Shown: one piece after another, positions 47,767 through 58,599 of the stretch | How the letters are laid out: every line of letters starts with the position of its first letter | Position numbering within the stretch: the stretch's first letter is position 1 | Assembly (NCBI GenBank): GCA_037833965.1 | Contig: AP031353.1 | Location: forward strand, 20,276,501-20,340,500 | Direction: 5' to 3' | DNA length: 64,000 bases | DNA from: Marchantia polymorpha subsp. ruderalis | Taxonomy: Eukaryota > Streptophyta > Marchantiopsida > Marchantiales > Marchantiaceae | Notes under the pieces: generated by a model | What the model was told of the DNA's origin: nothing | The model's input: only the letters and a program-made list of their open reading frames with translations | Database searches by the model: none | Made by a program: the position numbers and the translations under genes

Positions 47767-48004
47767 AGGGCTCGGCTAAAGGCTAGGCGGCTGATATTTT
47801 TTGTAAGCCGTCGGCTAATCGGGTCACAGATAAATATTGCCACCGCTATCCGAGGCCAAAACCAGCCGTCAACTCGGACCGAGTTTACATTTTCGGCCGA
47901 TTATTTCCTCCGACTCGCCGGTAATTACACAGTAAATATTTATTTCGGCCGATATTTATTTCGGTAACCGATTTACCGACGGCTAGCCGGCTAATTTGAG
48001 CCCT
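47767..48004. mobile_element. Possible short non-autonomous DNA transposon (hAT-like MITE)
   Basis: A 238-bp segment bounded by agggctc (47767-47773) and its complement gagccct (47998-48004). Inverted similarity extends inward (cggctaaaggctaggcggct against the complement of gacggctagccggctaattt). The interior is packed with cggc/gccg words and ends in tcggtaaccgatt-like palindromic text, quite unlike the AT-rich DNA before it. hAT elements often begin with caggg or taggg. I saw no clean 8-bp target duplication. It ends about 300 bp before the ORC3 start codon. Confidence 0.45.
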
Positions 48005-48308
48005 AGCACGCTAGCCGTTTGTATCGGCTGGCCGAAAGTTAGGCGGGTACGTGACCATGCCTAGGTCGCTATACCTTGGACGCCCGTCAACTGCAAGTCG
48101 TACGAGGTTGAGCTGGCCAACAGCGTGTGCTGACGTGGACCGATGTGCTGACTGTATTGAACTTTGGCGCCAAAATTCGGTTCTCGCACTCGTTCACGGA
48201 ACGAATGTGAGAAAAGGATCGCAGCTCGCAATCGAAATTCAGCATGCTCCCGTAGCATTCTTCTCGAGCAATTCAGCTGAAAGTCGTAGCGTCAAATCGG
48301 AGAGGAGA

Positions 48309-51300
48309 TGGATTCCGGCGACGACGGAGATTTTGACGAGAACCAGCTGCAGGTATGTTGCAGATCTCAATTGCTGCTCTCAGGAGTGCCTCTTCTTCTT
48401 TGAGCTCGAAATCCGAATTGATCTACAAATTAACACTTCTTCGCCACAGGCATGCTTCGTTCTACATAGGAATAGAGAGAAAAGCACCGGAAAAGTCTGT
48501 CCCAGGAGAAAGTCAGCCAAGAAAGGAAAGAACAGTGAATCTGAAAAGAGCGGCGATGTTGCTGGCTTGTATCCAATTGTGGAAGACCCCGCGTCGTATG
48601 GAGCACTGCGACTCCAAGCGTTCAAGGCCGTGTGGGGAAGAATCCAGAAATTGATTGAGGTGATTTCTGCATCTATAGTTGTTGGATTTTCTGCTTTTGC
48701 TACGAGCTCAGATTTCAGCATGAGTGGAATCTGACTGTGAGAGAGCCTCCATGTAAGAGGCTCTATTTTGCAGTTGTGTGATCGAACATTGCTGCTGAGA
48801 TTTTCGAGGCCTCTGAGTTGCCTGCCGCTCAGTTTAGTGTAGGGGCAAACGTTGCATGTGAACTTGTCAGCAATCTGGGAAAGACCCTCATTACGCATTA
48901 GACAAGCTGCCTGAGGAATTTTTTTGAATGCCAAGTGGTAGCTAAAAATTGTATTTCCAATATGGGGACTATCTCTTACAGGATATCGTGGAAGGAGAAA
49001 ATCATGAAATTTTCAGCGCGATCCAGCAGTGGATCTGCAATAGGCAATTCAGTGATGCTCAGATGACCGTGTACCATACTGCTCGATTGCTGTCTAATGG
49101 CGTGGATGGTACCGGTTTGGAATCCAGCTGGGCTAAACCGTCTGCTTCTTGCGGCAAGCAGTTAAACACAGCTTTAGTATTTCTAGGTGAGTATTTCTTG
49201 GCCTAAATTTCAACGTTTCTTTTATTTGTGATAATATCACAGTTTTATTCGATTTGATCAATTAATCCGCATGGATACTTGGTTCATACATGTGCGGATG
49301 TACTAATAGCAGTTTTTGGAGTCTGATCTATTTGAATTATTCAGGAGGAGTAAATCCATCGGATCATCGAAGGACATTTGATGGTCTCACTGGACATCTA
49401 AACGTGAACAAATGCCATGTTGCCCGCCTGACCTCCATCGATTTTTTATCCAAAGCGGGCTTGGGTGGTCCCCTTCGCAGCTTGTTCAGGCAACTAATCC
49501 ATATCATTCCTGAGGTGAGCACTTTCGGCGGCCATGCTTGTTGTGCATAAGCGCTCGATCTCCCTCTCAGGTGAACCAGTTTACTACAAGGTTGATATAG
49601 TGCACAACTTCGTCAGTTCATCATACGACCGCAGAAAATCTAAGGTTTCACAAACCTGTCTTCGGTTTTTAGAATGGATGCTTCGTGTATCTCAAGCATA
49701 TTTCAAGCTATCAGGTTCTCCACCATATTTATTGGTGTCTCGGCAAAGCCCTCATTCATTCAAACTAAACTAATTCCATCTGATCTGCGTTGGATGCAAG
49801 TAGACAACAGACATGGAAATCTTGGCTGCTTGGCATCGGGAAGTAGAAAATCAAGGGTTGCCCATAGCGATTGTCGTGGAGGATTGCGAGTCTTGCGATC
49901 CCAAGGTTTTGGCTGAGTTCTTCGTTTTGTTGAGGTTAGTGACATTTTCTTACCGTTTTGTTGGGTCTTCTGCGTATTCTTCAAACCTGTCACCGTTGTT
50001 ATATGTTTATGGGGAGACTTCTCTTCCTCTTTCTACAACGTCAGTCGAGACGTTTAGTAATCTTGGTGTTACTGTCGCACGAAATGCCTGAAGACTGGTG
50101 TTCATCGGTCTGAGTATCTCAACCTGAACCGAAAATGTCAGGACCTCGGTAGTAGTCGGCCGTCTTATGGATGTGAAGTCAAATAGGTCCCAAAATAGTC
50201 TCTGTATCAGTATGAACGCTGCAGAAGAAAGGGGGGGACCTGACTTGAATCAAAAGTGACTTTTGATGCAGCGAGTGGATTAGAGACCTACCTATCGTCC
50301 TTATCTTGGGAATGGCAACCTCAGATGATGCAATAAGGAAACTTCTTCCAGCAAGTGCACTTGCCCGGCTACACCTTTGGCGATTTTCACTGAAGGCTCC
50401 TCAGAAACTTTTGGAAACCATCACAAGAGCTGTTCTCATTGAATCCTTCTGTGCCTTCGATTTGTCTCCTGAAGTGATCCTTTTCCTCTATGGTTATTTC
50501 GAGAGCCATGATCTTACGGTCACTTCCATCATCAGATCATTGAAGGTGAGTAAATCTTGCCGATGTTCTCGGTGTTCGCTTTACCATCAAAGCTATTATT
50601 TTAGCTGTTTGAAGACGGATAAAAGGTTCTAAAGCTGATAATTGATTAAATGTACAGATTACCTGCGCAGAACACTTCTGGAGAGAGCCATTGAGTTTTT
50701 TATGTGGTGAACTTCTCGTCTTAAACAGCAAGGTCGACCCATTAGACTTCATCCTTATTTGACGTTTGCAAGTCTCTGAATATGCTAGTGTCTTCGCATA
50801 TGAAAAGCTTGCTCAAATTGCACGTTCTATTGAAAAAAATTCAGTTTGTTTTAACCGTTACAGTACTTCTATCATCAGAATACATACTAACGATTCCTTC
50901 GAACAGGCTGACTTGGAAGAAAAATGTTCTGCTCTTCCTGACATGTTTCTTCATCACGCGACTCAATTTTCTTCTGTTAAAGGGTAAGAATCAGTGTTCA
51001 TTATAAATCTCTAGTTTCCAGTCTATATTTTGAAATAGGAAATGTTTCCGATCATTTTTTGTTGAAATTGGATTCGCATCTTCTGATACTTGCTAGTGGA
51101 GTAGAAAATTGATTTATGGGTCTCATACTTCAGAAAATTACTTTTACAAGAAGATGAGCCCGTCAGCAAGCATATGGCTGCTTCTTTGTGGGACACGAGA
51201 TCTCATAAGAAGATGTGGAAAATGGTGTTTCAGGTGGGTTGTTGAGACTTGAGAATGACTTTCCAGCGTTATGTTTTTCTGGTGTTGCTAGCCTTTGAAA

Positions 51301-51315
51301 TATATAATCTGAGTA

Positions 51316-51371
<56 letters not shown>

Positions 51372-53916
51372 GATATAGAATATATATAATCTGATAGTGG
51401 GATTGCTTCCTATGTCATCACTCCTTATCCAATTATCTTGAGTTTTGGGTTCAGTTCTCGAGATTGATAGTTGTGCGCAAATTCGTGTCTTCCTCCGAAC
51501 AGTGCATTTCGACACTTGCCAAGTACGGAGGGATCTCATTTGGAGATTTGTTTTGCGGCGTACTCCAGTGGCTGGCCGACAGCTCACCTTTGTCGAATTC
51601 AGATCAGACGCTTGGACCTCTGGAGAAACTCATTAGCAAATTTAGGTACGACTTTCAAGTCTCGTCTCTCAGTAGCCCAATTCTAAGGGGTGAGTTGCTT
51701 TTGAAGACACTATCTTGCAGGCTTCACTCAAATGCCAGAGAGAGACAACTTGCTTAAGTCTCATTTGCTTGACTGTAGAGTTCAGGTCACCTCAATCAAC
51801 TGCTTTGCAAAACGCAGACAGAACTGATTTTTCCTTTTCATCATCTCAGGGATATGTCAGGAACATCCCTGAGAAGTACACTAGAAGAATGGCGGAAGAT
51901 TACTCTTCACGAGAAAGAGGTAATGGTGCAATCTGCTTTTTTCTATTCATTCGCAAAGAAGGTCTTTGTTGATTTCTCTTTCTGTTGAAGTACTGCACTT
52001 ATATTTTTGTGCCCCTGTTTGCAGCTCAATGCAGAGGTTTCCCAAATTCTTACAGATTTCATATCTAGTTCTACAGTGAGTGAAGTAAATCAGGCGTCCA
52101 ACCAACCTGTCAATCTTCGAAAAAGCCCCTCGAATGAAGTGGAAGGGGTCCAAGTTGGCGTCAGTCAACAGATCAAGCATGGAGTCATCAGCCGTTCAGC
52201 GCTTAGGAGGTTAGTCTACCTGCACGTCTGTCAGTCAGTATGTCTTTGAAGCAATCACCTTCCTCATGGATGATGCTCCTAAGATTTACTTACCTGTAGG
52301 GCAATATGTACATGCGAACAGATTAGGGCAGCAACAATGTCCTGGAGTCTCTCAAACTGGTTTAGTCAGCAGCAACAAAAAAGCAGAAGACCTCCTCCGA
52401 CGTCTTGTGAGGTTCATTCTCATCGCCTAAGCCTCCATATCACCGTGATTTCCGTATTCTTGTTGCCCTTGCATACTTTCAAAAGTGAGAAGCAATGTAT
52501 GCAGACCTTCATGTCAAAGATAGAGGTTGCTGATATACTGGATCTGAACAAATGTAACTATGACGCAGGGAGCACTTGAAGCCGGCGGACAGTAGGCCCT
52601 TCCATGAAATATATTGTTTCAGAGATGTGAATAGCTTGAAAGAGGTGTTGCTCGACTCTTTCTTTCGTGATTACTTTCGTTTTTCGTTTCTCGTCTGTTC
52701 CAAAAGACAAAAGATGACTAAAAGGAATCAAGTGGTTGTGGTGTGCCTATAAGAGTTCCGTCCTTCAAGTGGGAGCTTCGTAGTCTTCCGGTCTAGACAT
52801 TTAGCATGTGAAGCATTCTTTTGTATATCTCCCATGGGTCATTCATGAGGAGGAAGTGGTTGCAGTTGCTTTGATCGATCTCTGAAGAGCTTTTCACTTC
52901 TTGGGTTCAGGCCTTAATTGGGGATACTCGGAGGAGGGTACACATGGATCTTCTAAACTCCCACAACGTGCTGAAATGCGAGTGCTGTCCAACTGACGGC
53001 GAGCTTTCTTCTAGCTTACATGATACGACGTTGGCGTATGTGATGCATAACCTTTGTAATTGAGCAATGTCTGCGTGCAAGCTAGATTGTTGGCTCCAAA
53101 CAGATTTCATTCAACTCTGGCAATGTGAAGTTCTTTCTGATATATCAACTTCATCAGGATCCCATATCTCATAAGGCCATATGTCAACCCCAGTGCTTTC
53201 GTGGAGAAGCTTGAGTTAATGAATTCAATGAACGCGAGTGTCCTGTAAAATGAGCTAACTTATATTATGCTTCACAGATACATTCTGTCACAGGAGTATG
53301 GGGACCTGGTTCGAATCCACAACTGGTATCAGTCATTTGCAGCTATATGTGATCCCAAACTTCAGGGATCCGTAAAAGTACAGGAGGAGAATTCACCACC
53401 CGCACGAAGGGGGAGGCCTAGAAAATCGTTTGACCTCGGATCCGAGGAAGAAGGTTCTGCCAAAAAACGACGAGGGCGGCCCAGAAAATCCATGGATGCT
53501 GCTATGGAGGAAGAATCCGAAGAGAAAAAACGCCCAAGGCTGTCGGATGCTGTGGCAGAAGAAAACGCTCCAATCCAGTATCCTGATCAGTGCTCGCTCT
53601 GTTTGTTATTTTCTTGCAATCTTTGCGAAACCTGCAACCGAATTATGCCCGTCAATCAAGTTCCTTCACTCATTCTAGCTTGACATTTCTATTTGAGACC
53701 GGATGCATTACATTTAATGGCTGGTCGATGTTCACCGTCAGTTTCCTTCTCTTCGATCTCTTGTTTGAGGTTTTTTTTTCAAAAGCCAAGGTTCTTCTTG
53801 ACTTTGAGTAATTAAGGGCCAGGTTTACGAGGGCGGCGACGGAGCTTCAGATTGTTGGTTTACTGCAGATGCCGAAGAAGGGGAATTCTGATACTGTACG
53901 ACGCCTTTGCATATAG
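48309..53916 (+). CDS. ORC3: Origin recognition complex subunit 3
   Basis: Replication-licensing subunit that pairs with ORC2 in the complex marking replication origins in the nucleus. Seventeen exons join in phase: 48309-48353, 48450-48659, 48982-49186, 49345-49514, 49804-49934, 50284-50545, 50658-50732, 50907-50983, 51134-51233, 51455-51645, 51781-51919, 52025-52209, 52322-52411, 52569-52644, 52911-53035, 53278-53577, 53817-53916; the product is 826 aa. It opens MDSGDDGDFDENQLQ. Family signatures include ACFVLHRN near the N-terminus, HVARLTSIDFLSKAGLGGPL, the AAA-like strand IAIVVEDCESCDP, RPFHEIYCF, DLLNSHNVLKCECC and the final winged helix (ARFTRAATELQIVGLLQMP). The C-terminal insert carries two RRGRPRKS AT-hooks (about residues 737-744 and 758-765) among acidic Glu/Ser stretches. 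It is longer than the roughly 730-aa Arabidopsis protein as I recall it. Intron 9 holds an (at)n run. Confidence 0.95.
51319..51366. repeat. (AT)n microsatellite in ORC3 intron 9
   Basis: About 24 uninterrupted ta/at dinucleotides, inside the intron between exons ending 51233 and starting 51455. It is likely to vary in length among individuals. Confidence 0.95.
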
Positions 53917-54010
53917 CTCATATGCAGGGCAACTCGTCCAGACTATCGGAAAGCAGGCATTCTGCTGATATCGCTCGGAAGGAGGCCGATTAAATGCTGG
54001 ATCGGATGGT

Positions 54011-54241
54011 ATGACGTCTGAAGAGGTCATGGAGGTTTTGGACTCTTTCACCTCGACTTCAGAGCCGAAAGATGTCGCCATTATGCATCGGTTGTACATC
54101 ACTGGAAGAGCCGCTGCGATGCAGCGAGGAGAATCTTCGGTAAGAAGCATAACTGTACTTCCGCATTGATTCTTTGACTGACAGTTTTAGTTCTCTATTG
54201 CCAAGACGACAATGACGAGGCTGTCTAAGGCTCGCCAGTAA
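54011..54241 (+). CDS. Candidate 59-aa small protein downstream of ORC3
   Basis: Two segments join in phase with good splice borders: 54011-54139 (MTSEEVMEVLDSFTSTSE and on to AAMQRGESS, then gtaag) and 54191-54241 (after ttttag: FSIAKTTMTRLSKARQ, stop). The frame is open upstream back to 53969, so the start could lie earlier. Composition is protein-like and the C-terminus is basic. It lies only 95 bases after the ORC3 stop, so it may be an alternative 3' exon pair of ORC3, a separate short gene, or chance. No family recognised. Confidence 0.35.
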
Positions 54242-55385
54242 GAGAAAGTCAAATAATGCGAACACATGCTCTCACTGTCATACAACGAGCAACGACCTTA
54301 CTTCGTAGGTTTATACATGGGCTTGCTTTGTGGTAGTGTGCAGAGACCTCGATTCTGAAACTGATTCTGCTTTGGTAGGTTGACGGCGATTCTGCCAGTG
54401 AAAACAGGAGTCTCTGGATAGTCGAGTTTGGAAGGAAGCGTTCGTCGTCATATTATCGCGAAGTAATTCCTGTTTGATCCGGCATAAAGTGCGAAACAGA
54501 GAATACACGTCGACAATGAGACCACCTTAACTGCCATGTCTCATCTCTTCGAGGTTGTGTAGATTTGAAGAACGAGTAGTATTCTTGTAAGAAACTTTGA
54601 GTAGATTCAGCAACGTGAGGAGTACAATGTATAGTCCATACTGACTGATGTAAAATTGTGGATGATTGATCCAAAGCTCACTTCTTCCACGGGTGGTGAG
54701 GCTGTCAAGTATATTTTTAGTGTATAAATTCAATCAGGTTTTCCCATATCAAATACACTTCACTACTTTCCCGGTGTCCTGACGTCTCTTATGTCGGACA
54801 ATGTGTCGAAACATTTGCTCGATTCCCCTTTGTTTGACTTCATCGTCTGCAAGCTTACCAACTTTGCACAGTCAGATCTCACCTGATCCGCTGTAAGCTA
54901 AGATGCATGGCAAGTAGCACAGTTAAATGAGAACACTGTGAAGTCGGATAACGAAATTCCTCATGAATATGATGAGCAAGTACTCTCAGATTGTGCTTAA
55001 AACCACGCCCAATGTTGTCGTGTACTAATCATCTCAATGACAACATAACTCCTTCGAACTCAGCTGCATTCCTTCCTCAGCAGTCTCAAATATGAACTCC
55101 CTGCGGCTGTATACAAAAGATCCTGCGAATAGCGAAAACGGTGATCCAGACTGTGGGAGATGATTTGCCAAAAACTCACGTTGGTACTCTTGCAGTCATC
55201 TTCACTCATTCAGTTGCACGAAATCTTCGCTGCAGGAGATGGTTACTCCACGAAAAAAAACAGGGTCACCATCTTAAGAACAATATAGTGTTCACTCTGG
55301 CTGGCAGTGAATCTCTAACTAGCTGCTACAACGAGCCTATATCTACAAAACTAAGTATTCTTCGGAATGAAATTCACCGAAGCAA
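54242..55385. other. Intergenic, no supported gene
   Basis: Short frames on both strands (minus 54311-54733, plus 55141-55461) have no recognisable content. The plus frame overlaps the 3' end of the RsmD-like gene. Confidence 0.5.
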
Positions 55386-56453
55386 TCAGTCCCTTTCAAC
55401 CCATTCGGGCCCGTATATGGCAACGAAGGTTCGTCCATATCTTCGATCCCTAACTTTGTAAAGTTTGCCACAAGTGTCGGGAATTTCATGCTTAGACTTG
55501 ATTGGATACTCAACGACCATGAAAGTGTTATCTGTGATAAGTGGTGACACGGCCAACTGAGCCATCAACGCCGTGTATGAGACAGCCTCGTACGGGGGAG
55601 TGACGCTGACGAAGTCGAATCCACCTCCCAAGTAATCGGCGCCACGGTCGGCCGCTTGTTGGAGCAAACTCTCGACCTTCGAGGTGTGAATTGTAGAATG
55701 CATATCGAAATTCGTCTCCTGCAAATTGGGCTGCAGCACATTCGTTATGACCCAGGGGTCCATCTCGACGAAATGAGCTTCCTCGCAACAACCCCTGCTG
55801 AGAGCCTCGATGGCCACAGAGCCCGTCCCGCTGTACAGGTCGAGCCATCTGCCCGAGGGCGTGCTAGCCGACCATCCACTGAGCGAGTGTAGAATGTTGA
55901 ACACCGCCCCGCGCACGACTTCCATCATCGGGCGCACTTTCAAGTCTGCGCAGGACGTCAGCTTCTTCCCGGCCACACTTCCTGCCATGACGCGCAGCAG
56001 CTTGTGAGTCAGCCTCGGTGCTGCAACTGGTGCTGCGGCTTTGTCTGAGGCCCGATTCCTGGCATTGCTTCGCCGCTCGTTTTGGAGTTGCTGCTTGAGA
56101 CGCACGGGCACTTGCACTCCAGCAATTTCAATCATCTCTTCCGCGGGGTCGATGTGAACACTCCAGCCATCCTCGATGGTGTAAATGTCCTCTTCCAGCA
56201 CGTCCGAACGAGGAGCTCGCTCTTCTCGCGGCTCCTTGCTCCTCCTCTTGCCTCTGTCCTTCTCCCTTCCCGTGCCCACGGAAGGAGCGGCCGCAGCTCT
56301 GACTCCGCAGCTGCGCAGCTCTGATCGACGGGGAAGCTGCAAATTCGCAGCATTCCTCAAATGCTGCGAATGCTGCGCCTGCTGAGAAATGGAGCCCAAG
56401 GCGCCATTCGCCAGGCCCGTGCTCTGAAACAGTGAGCACCCCGTCGTCACCAT
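55386..56453 (-). CDS. RsmD-like 16S rRNA (guanine-N2) methyltransferase, probably plastid
   Basis: 355-aa single-exon protein. Bacterial RsmD methylates G966 of 16S rRNA using S-adenosylmethionine; plants keep a nuclear-encoded homologue (At3g28460-like), thought to act on organelle rRNA. The Rossmann fold is clear: RVMAGSVAGKKL, RPMMEVVRGAVFNIL, the cofactor loop LDLYSGTGSVAIEALSRG (about residues 204-221), VEMDPWV, and the catalytic-loop equivalent VTPPYEAV (284-291). Here T-P-P-Y replaces the D/N-P-P-F/Y of most N-methyltransferases. The ending DRRYGRTFVAIYGPEW matches plant members. The first 55 or so residues are Ser/Ala/Gln-rich with few acidic residues, as in a chloroplast transit peptide. 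It is followed by a basic-acidic linker. The frame is open above 56453, but this is the first ATG. Confidence 0.93.
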   Translation of the reverse strand: MVTTGCSLFQSTGLANGALGSISQQAQHSQHLRNAANLQLPRRSELRSCGVRAAAAPSVGTGREKDRGKRRSKEPREERAPRSDVLEEDIYTIEDGWSVHIDPAEEMIEIAGVQVPVRLKQQLQNERRSNARNRASDKAAAPVAAPRLTHKLLRVMAGSVAGKKLTSCADLKVRPMMEVVRGAVFNILHSLSGWSASTPSGRWLDLYSGTGSVAIEALSRGCCEEAHFVEMDPWVITNVLQPNLQETNFDMHSTIHTSKVESLLQQAADRGADYLGGGFDFVSVTPPYEAVSYTALMAQLAVSPLITDNTFMVVEYPIKSKHEIPDTCGKLYKVRDRRYGRTFVAIYGPEWVERD

Positions 56454-58599
56454 TCTTCGGCGATTTGTGTCACCGAGACCGTCGGGGCACGATTGTTGCA
56501 GGGGCAACGAATTCCTCCCGCGAGACCTTCCCGAGCGCAGGCGTGTGAAGTTGGCTCAGTGTCCACAGGCCGAGGATAAAGGAAGAATCGGCGCCATGGA
56601 CTCTGATGCGACCTCGCTTCTGCATTCAACGCCCATCCCAACCCGTCGTCTTCGTGTCCGTTGCTTTCCTGGCTAATTGCTTACTTAGTCTTCTGATTTC
56701 CCTTCTCTCCCGTTCATCGCTTCCCGATTTCGCAAATTTGGTTATAATTCGGATTTATTTCTTATACCGGCGTGTCTTCGTGAAGTCGACCTCTGTTGTC
56801 GACTTTATAGCCAAAGAAGCACGCGACTTCTGTCTGTTTATTCGAAATCAATTACATCAATGATTATATTTAAGAAATTATTATAAAAAACGTATCTAAT
56901 AAAAACAAAAGAATTTTTTAATTAGACTAAAGAACAATGAATGAGAATATTAAGCTTCGAAATAGTAAAAGATAATATTATACGACATGCAAATTTGTTA
57001 TTACAATGATGGATTTGTTGAAAATATCACTTTAAAATAAAACTTTATTTTTTTATAATATATTCCATTACATAAAAAAATTATAATAATACATTTTACG
57101 GATATTATTAATTTTCTTTAGAAGATTTTTTATAATATGTTATATAATTTATAATTATACATAGTCATCACATTAATATCATATACGATTCTGTAAATGA
57201 TAATAAAAACTTCAACGACTACATGTACACTTTACCCAATATTATATATTTTATTTACGTCAAATTGCACACCATCTATCTATATAAAATTTGTGTACCC
57301 ATTTTGAGAATAAATTAGTTCAAATTCTATTTGCATGCATTTTCGATTAATAGGTTAAAACAACTGAAAAGAAACTGGTAACAAAGTCCAAAAAATATTT
57401 CATTTCCAAATTCCATGTCCAAAGTTATATTAATGTTTATATTATTTCAACCTTTAACTGAAAAACCAAGAAAAATCTCACTTGCTATGTCATAAGTGTG
57501 AAACAAAATGAATCTATATGTCTATTTTTGATTATGGTAACATGGACATTAGATAAAGTTGCTACAGTGAATGGGATCATATAAAATAGAATGTGGATAA
57601 AGTTGTAATCATTAATATCTTCAGATATATGAATATGCAAGGAGATAATCTTCAATACTATACATTTTTCTAGTGATATAAACAGTTCAATATATCATCA
57701 AAAGATTGCACACAACCTTTCATGCTATGCAACAAAGACATCAGTTTACAAGAATGACTCATTTGGAAAGAAGATTACATTATTCTACAAGAACTTCAAC
57801 TAATCCTATTCTAACAATCAAGACGTTGTTCCCTAACAACACGTTGGACCTCCTGTTGTTTACAGCCAGTTATTCCTCATTAGTACACATTACATCCGTG
57901 AAACATATACCATGTCATCTTCGATCATCCATATATGGCTACATGGTATCTTCACAAACTATTTTAATATGGTTCTTGTGTGGCTTTTGTCGATGAGACC
58001 AAAGATTGCACAAAAAGTTACGTAATACATTTATCTATATTTCTTATCCTTCTCAACCTTATTGCTCCGAAGGGTGGGATCATATATCTCACCAATATCT
58101 TGCAACTTTGGGCAGTTGTTAGACCCATAGAGCAACAAACTACTTTTATAATTACAACTAACAGAGATAACTGGAACTAAAATTATACATGAAGCTTGCA
58201 TATTTGAGGCCCTGACTACCCCTGGATCTTCGAATTTGCAAGTAGAGATTAAGAGAAACCAAGAATAAACACGGACTTGCCTCAAAAAAGATTGGTCTTT
58301 CCATTTTCCATTGGCCTTTCTTAGCCTCAATCATTTCGTTTTTCGTTGAGGTGGTTCTGGTATGTTTTTCTCATCTCCTGTATACTCTTGTCCTTCAGAG
58401 GCATTGGAAAGGGGAAGTTCATTTCATGCCATTACTCACGGAGTACACAATTCCATGACCATGTGAGCAAGGGCAAAGCATTGCATGAGAAACATTTAGA
58501 TCTTCATCAGCAAGCATGTGCAAACACAATAAACGACCACCATACGCAGTTTGATTTGTTGTGAGATTTATTTGGATTAAACAAGTAACACAACATTTG
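56454..58599. other. Promoter side of the RsmD-like gene, then AT-rich DNA
   Basis: 56454-56850 has genic composition and should hold the RsmD-like promoter and 5' untranslated region. From 56860 to about 58400 the sequence is strongly AT-rich without supported genes. A frame at 57706-57996 is not recognised. A short inverted pair aagtcgac/gtcgactt flanks 56787-56793. Confidence 0.5.
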
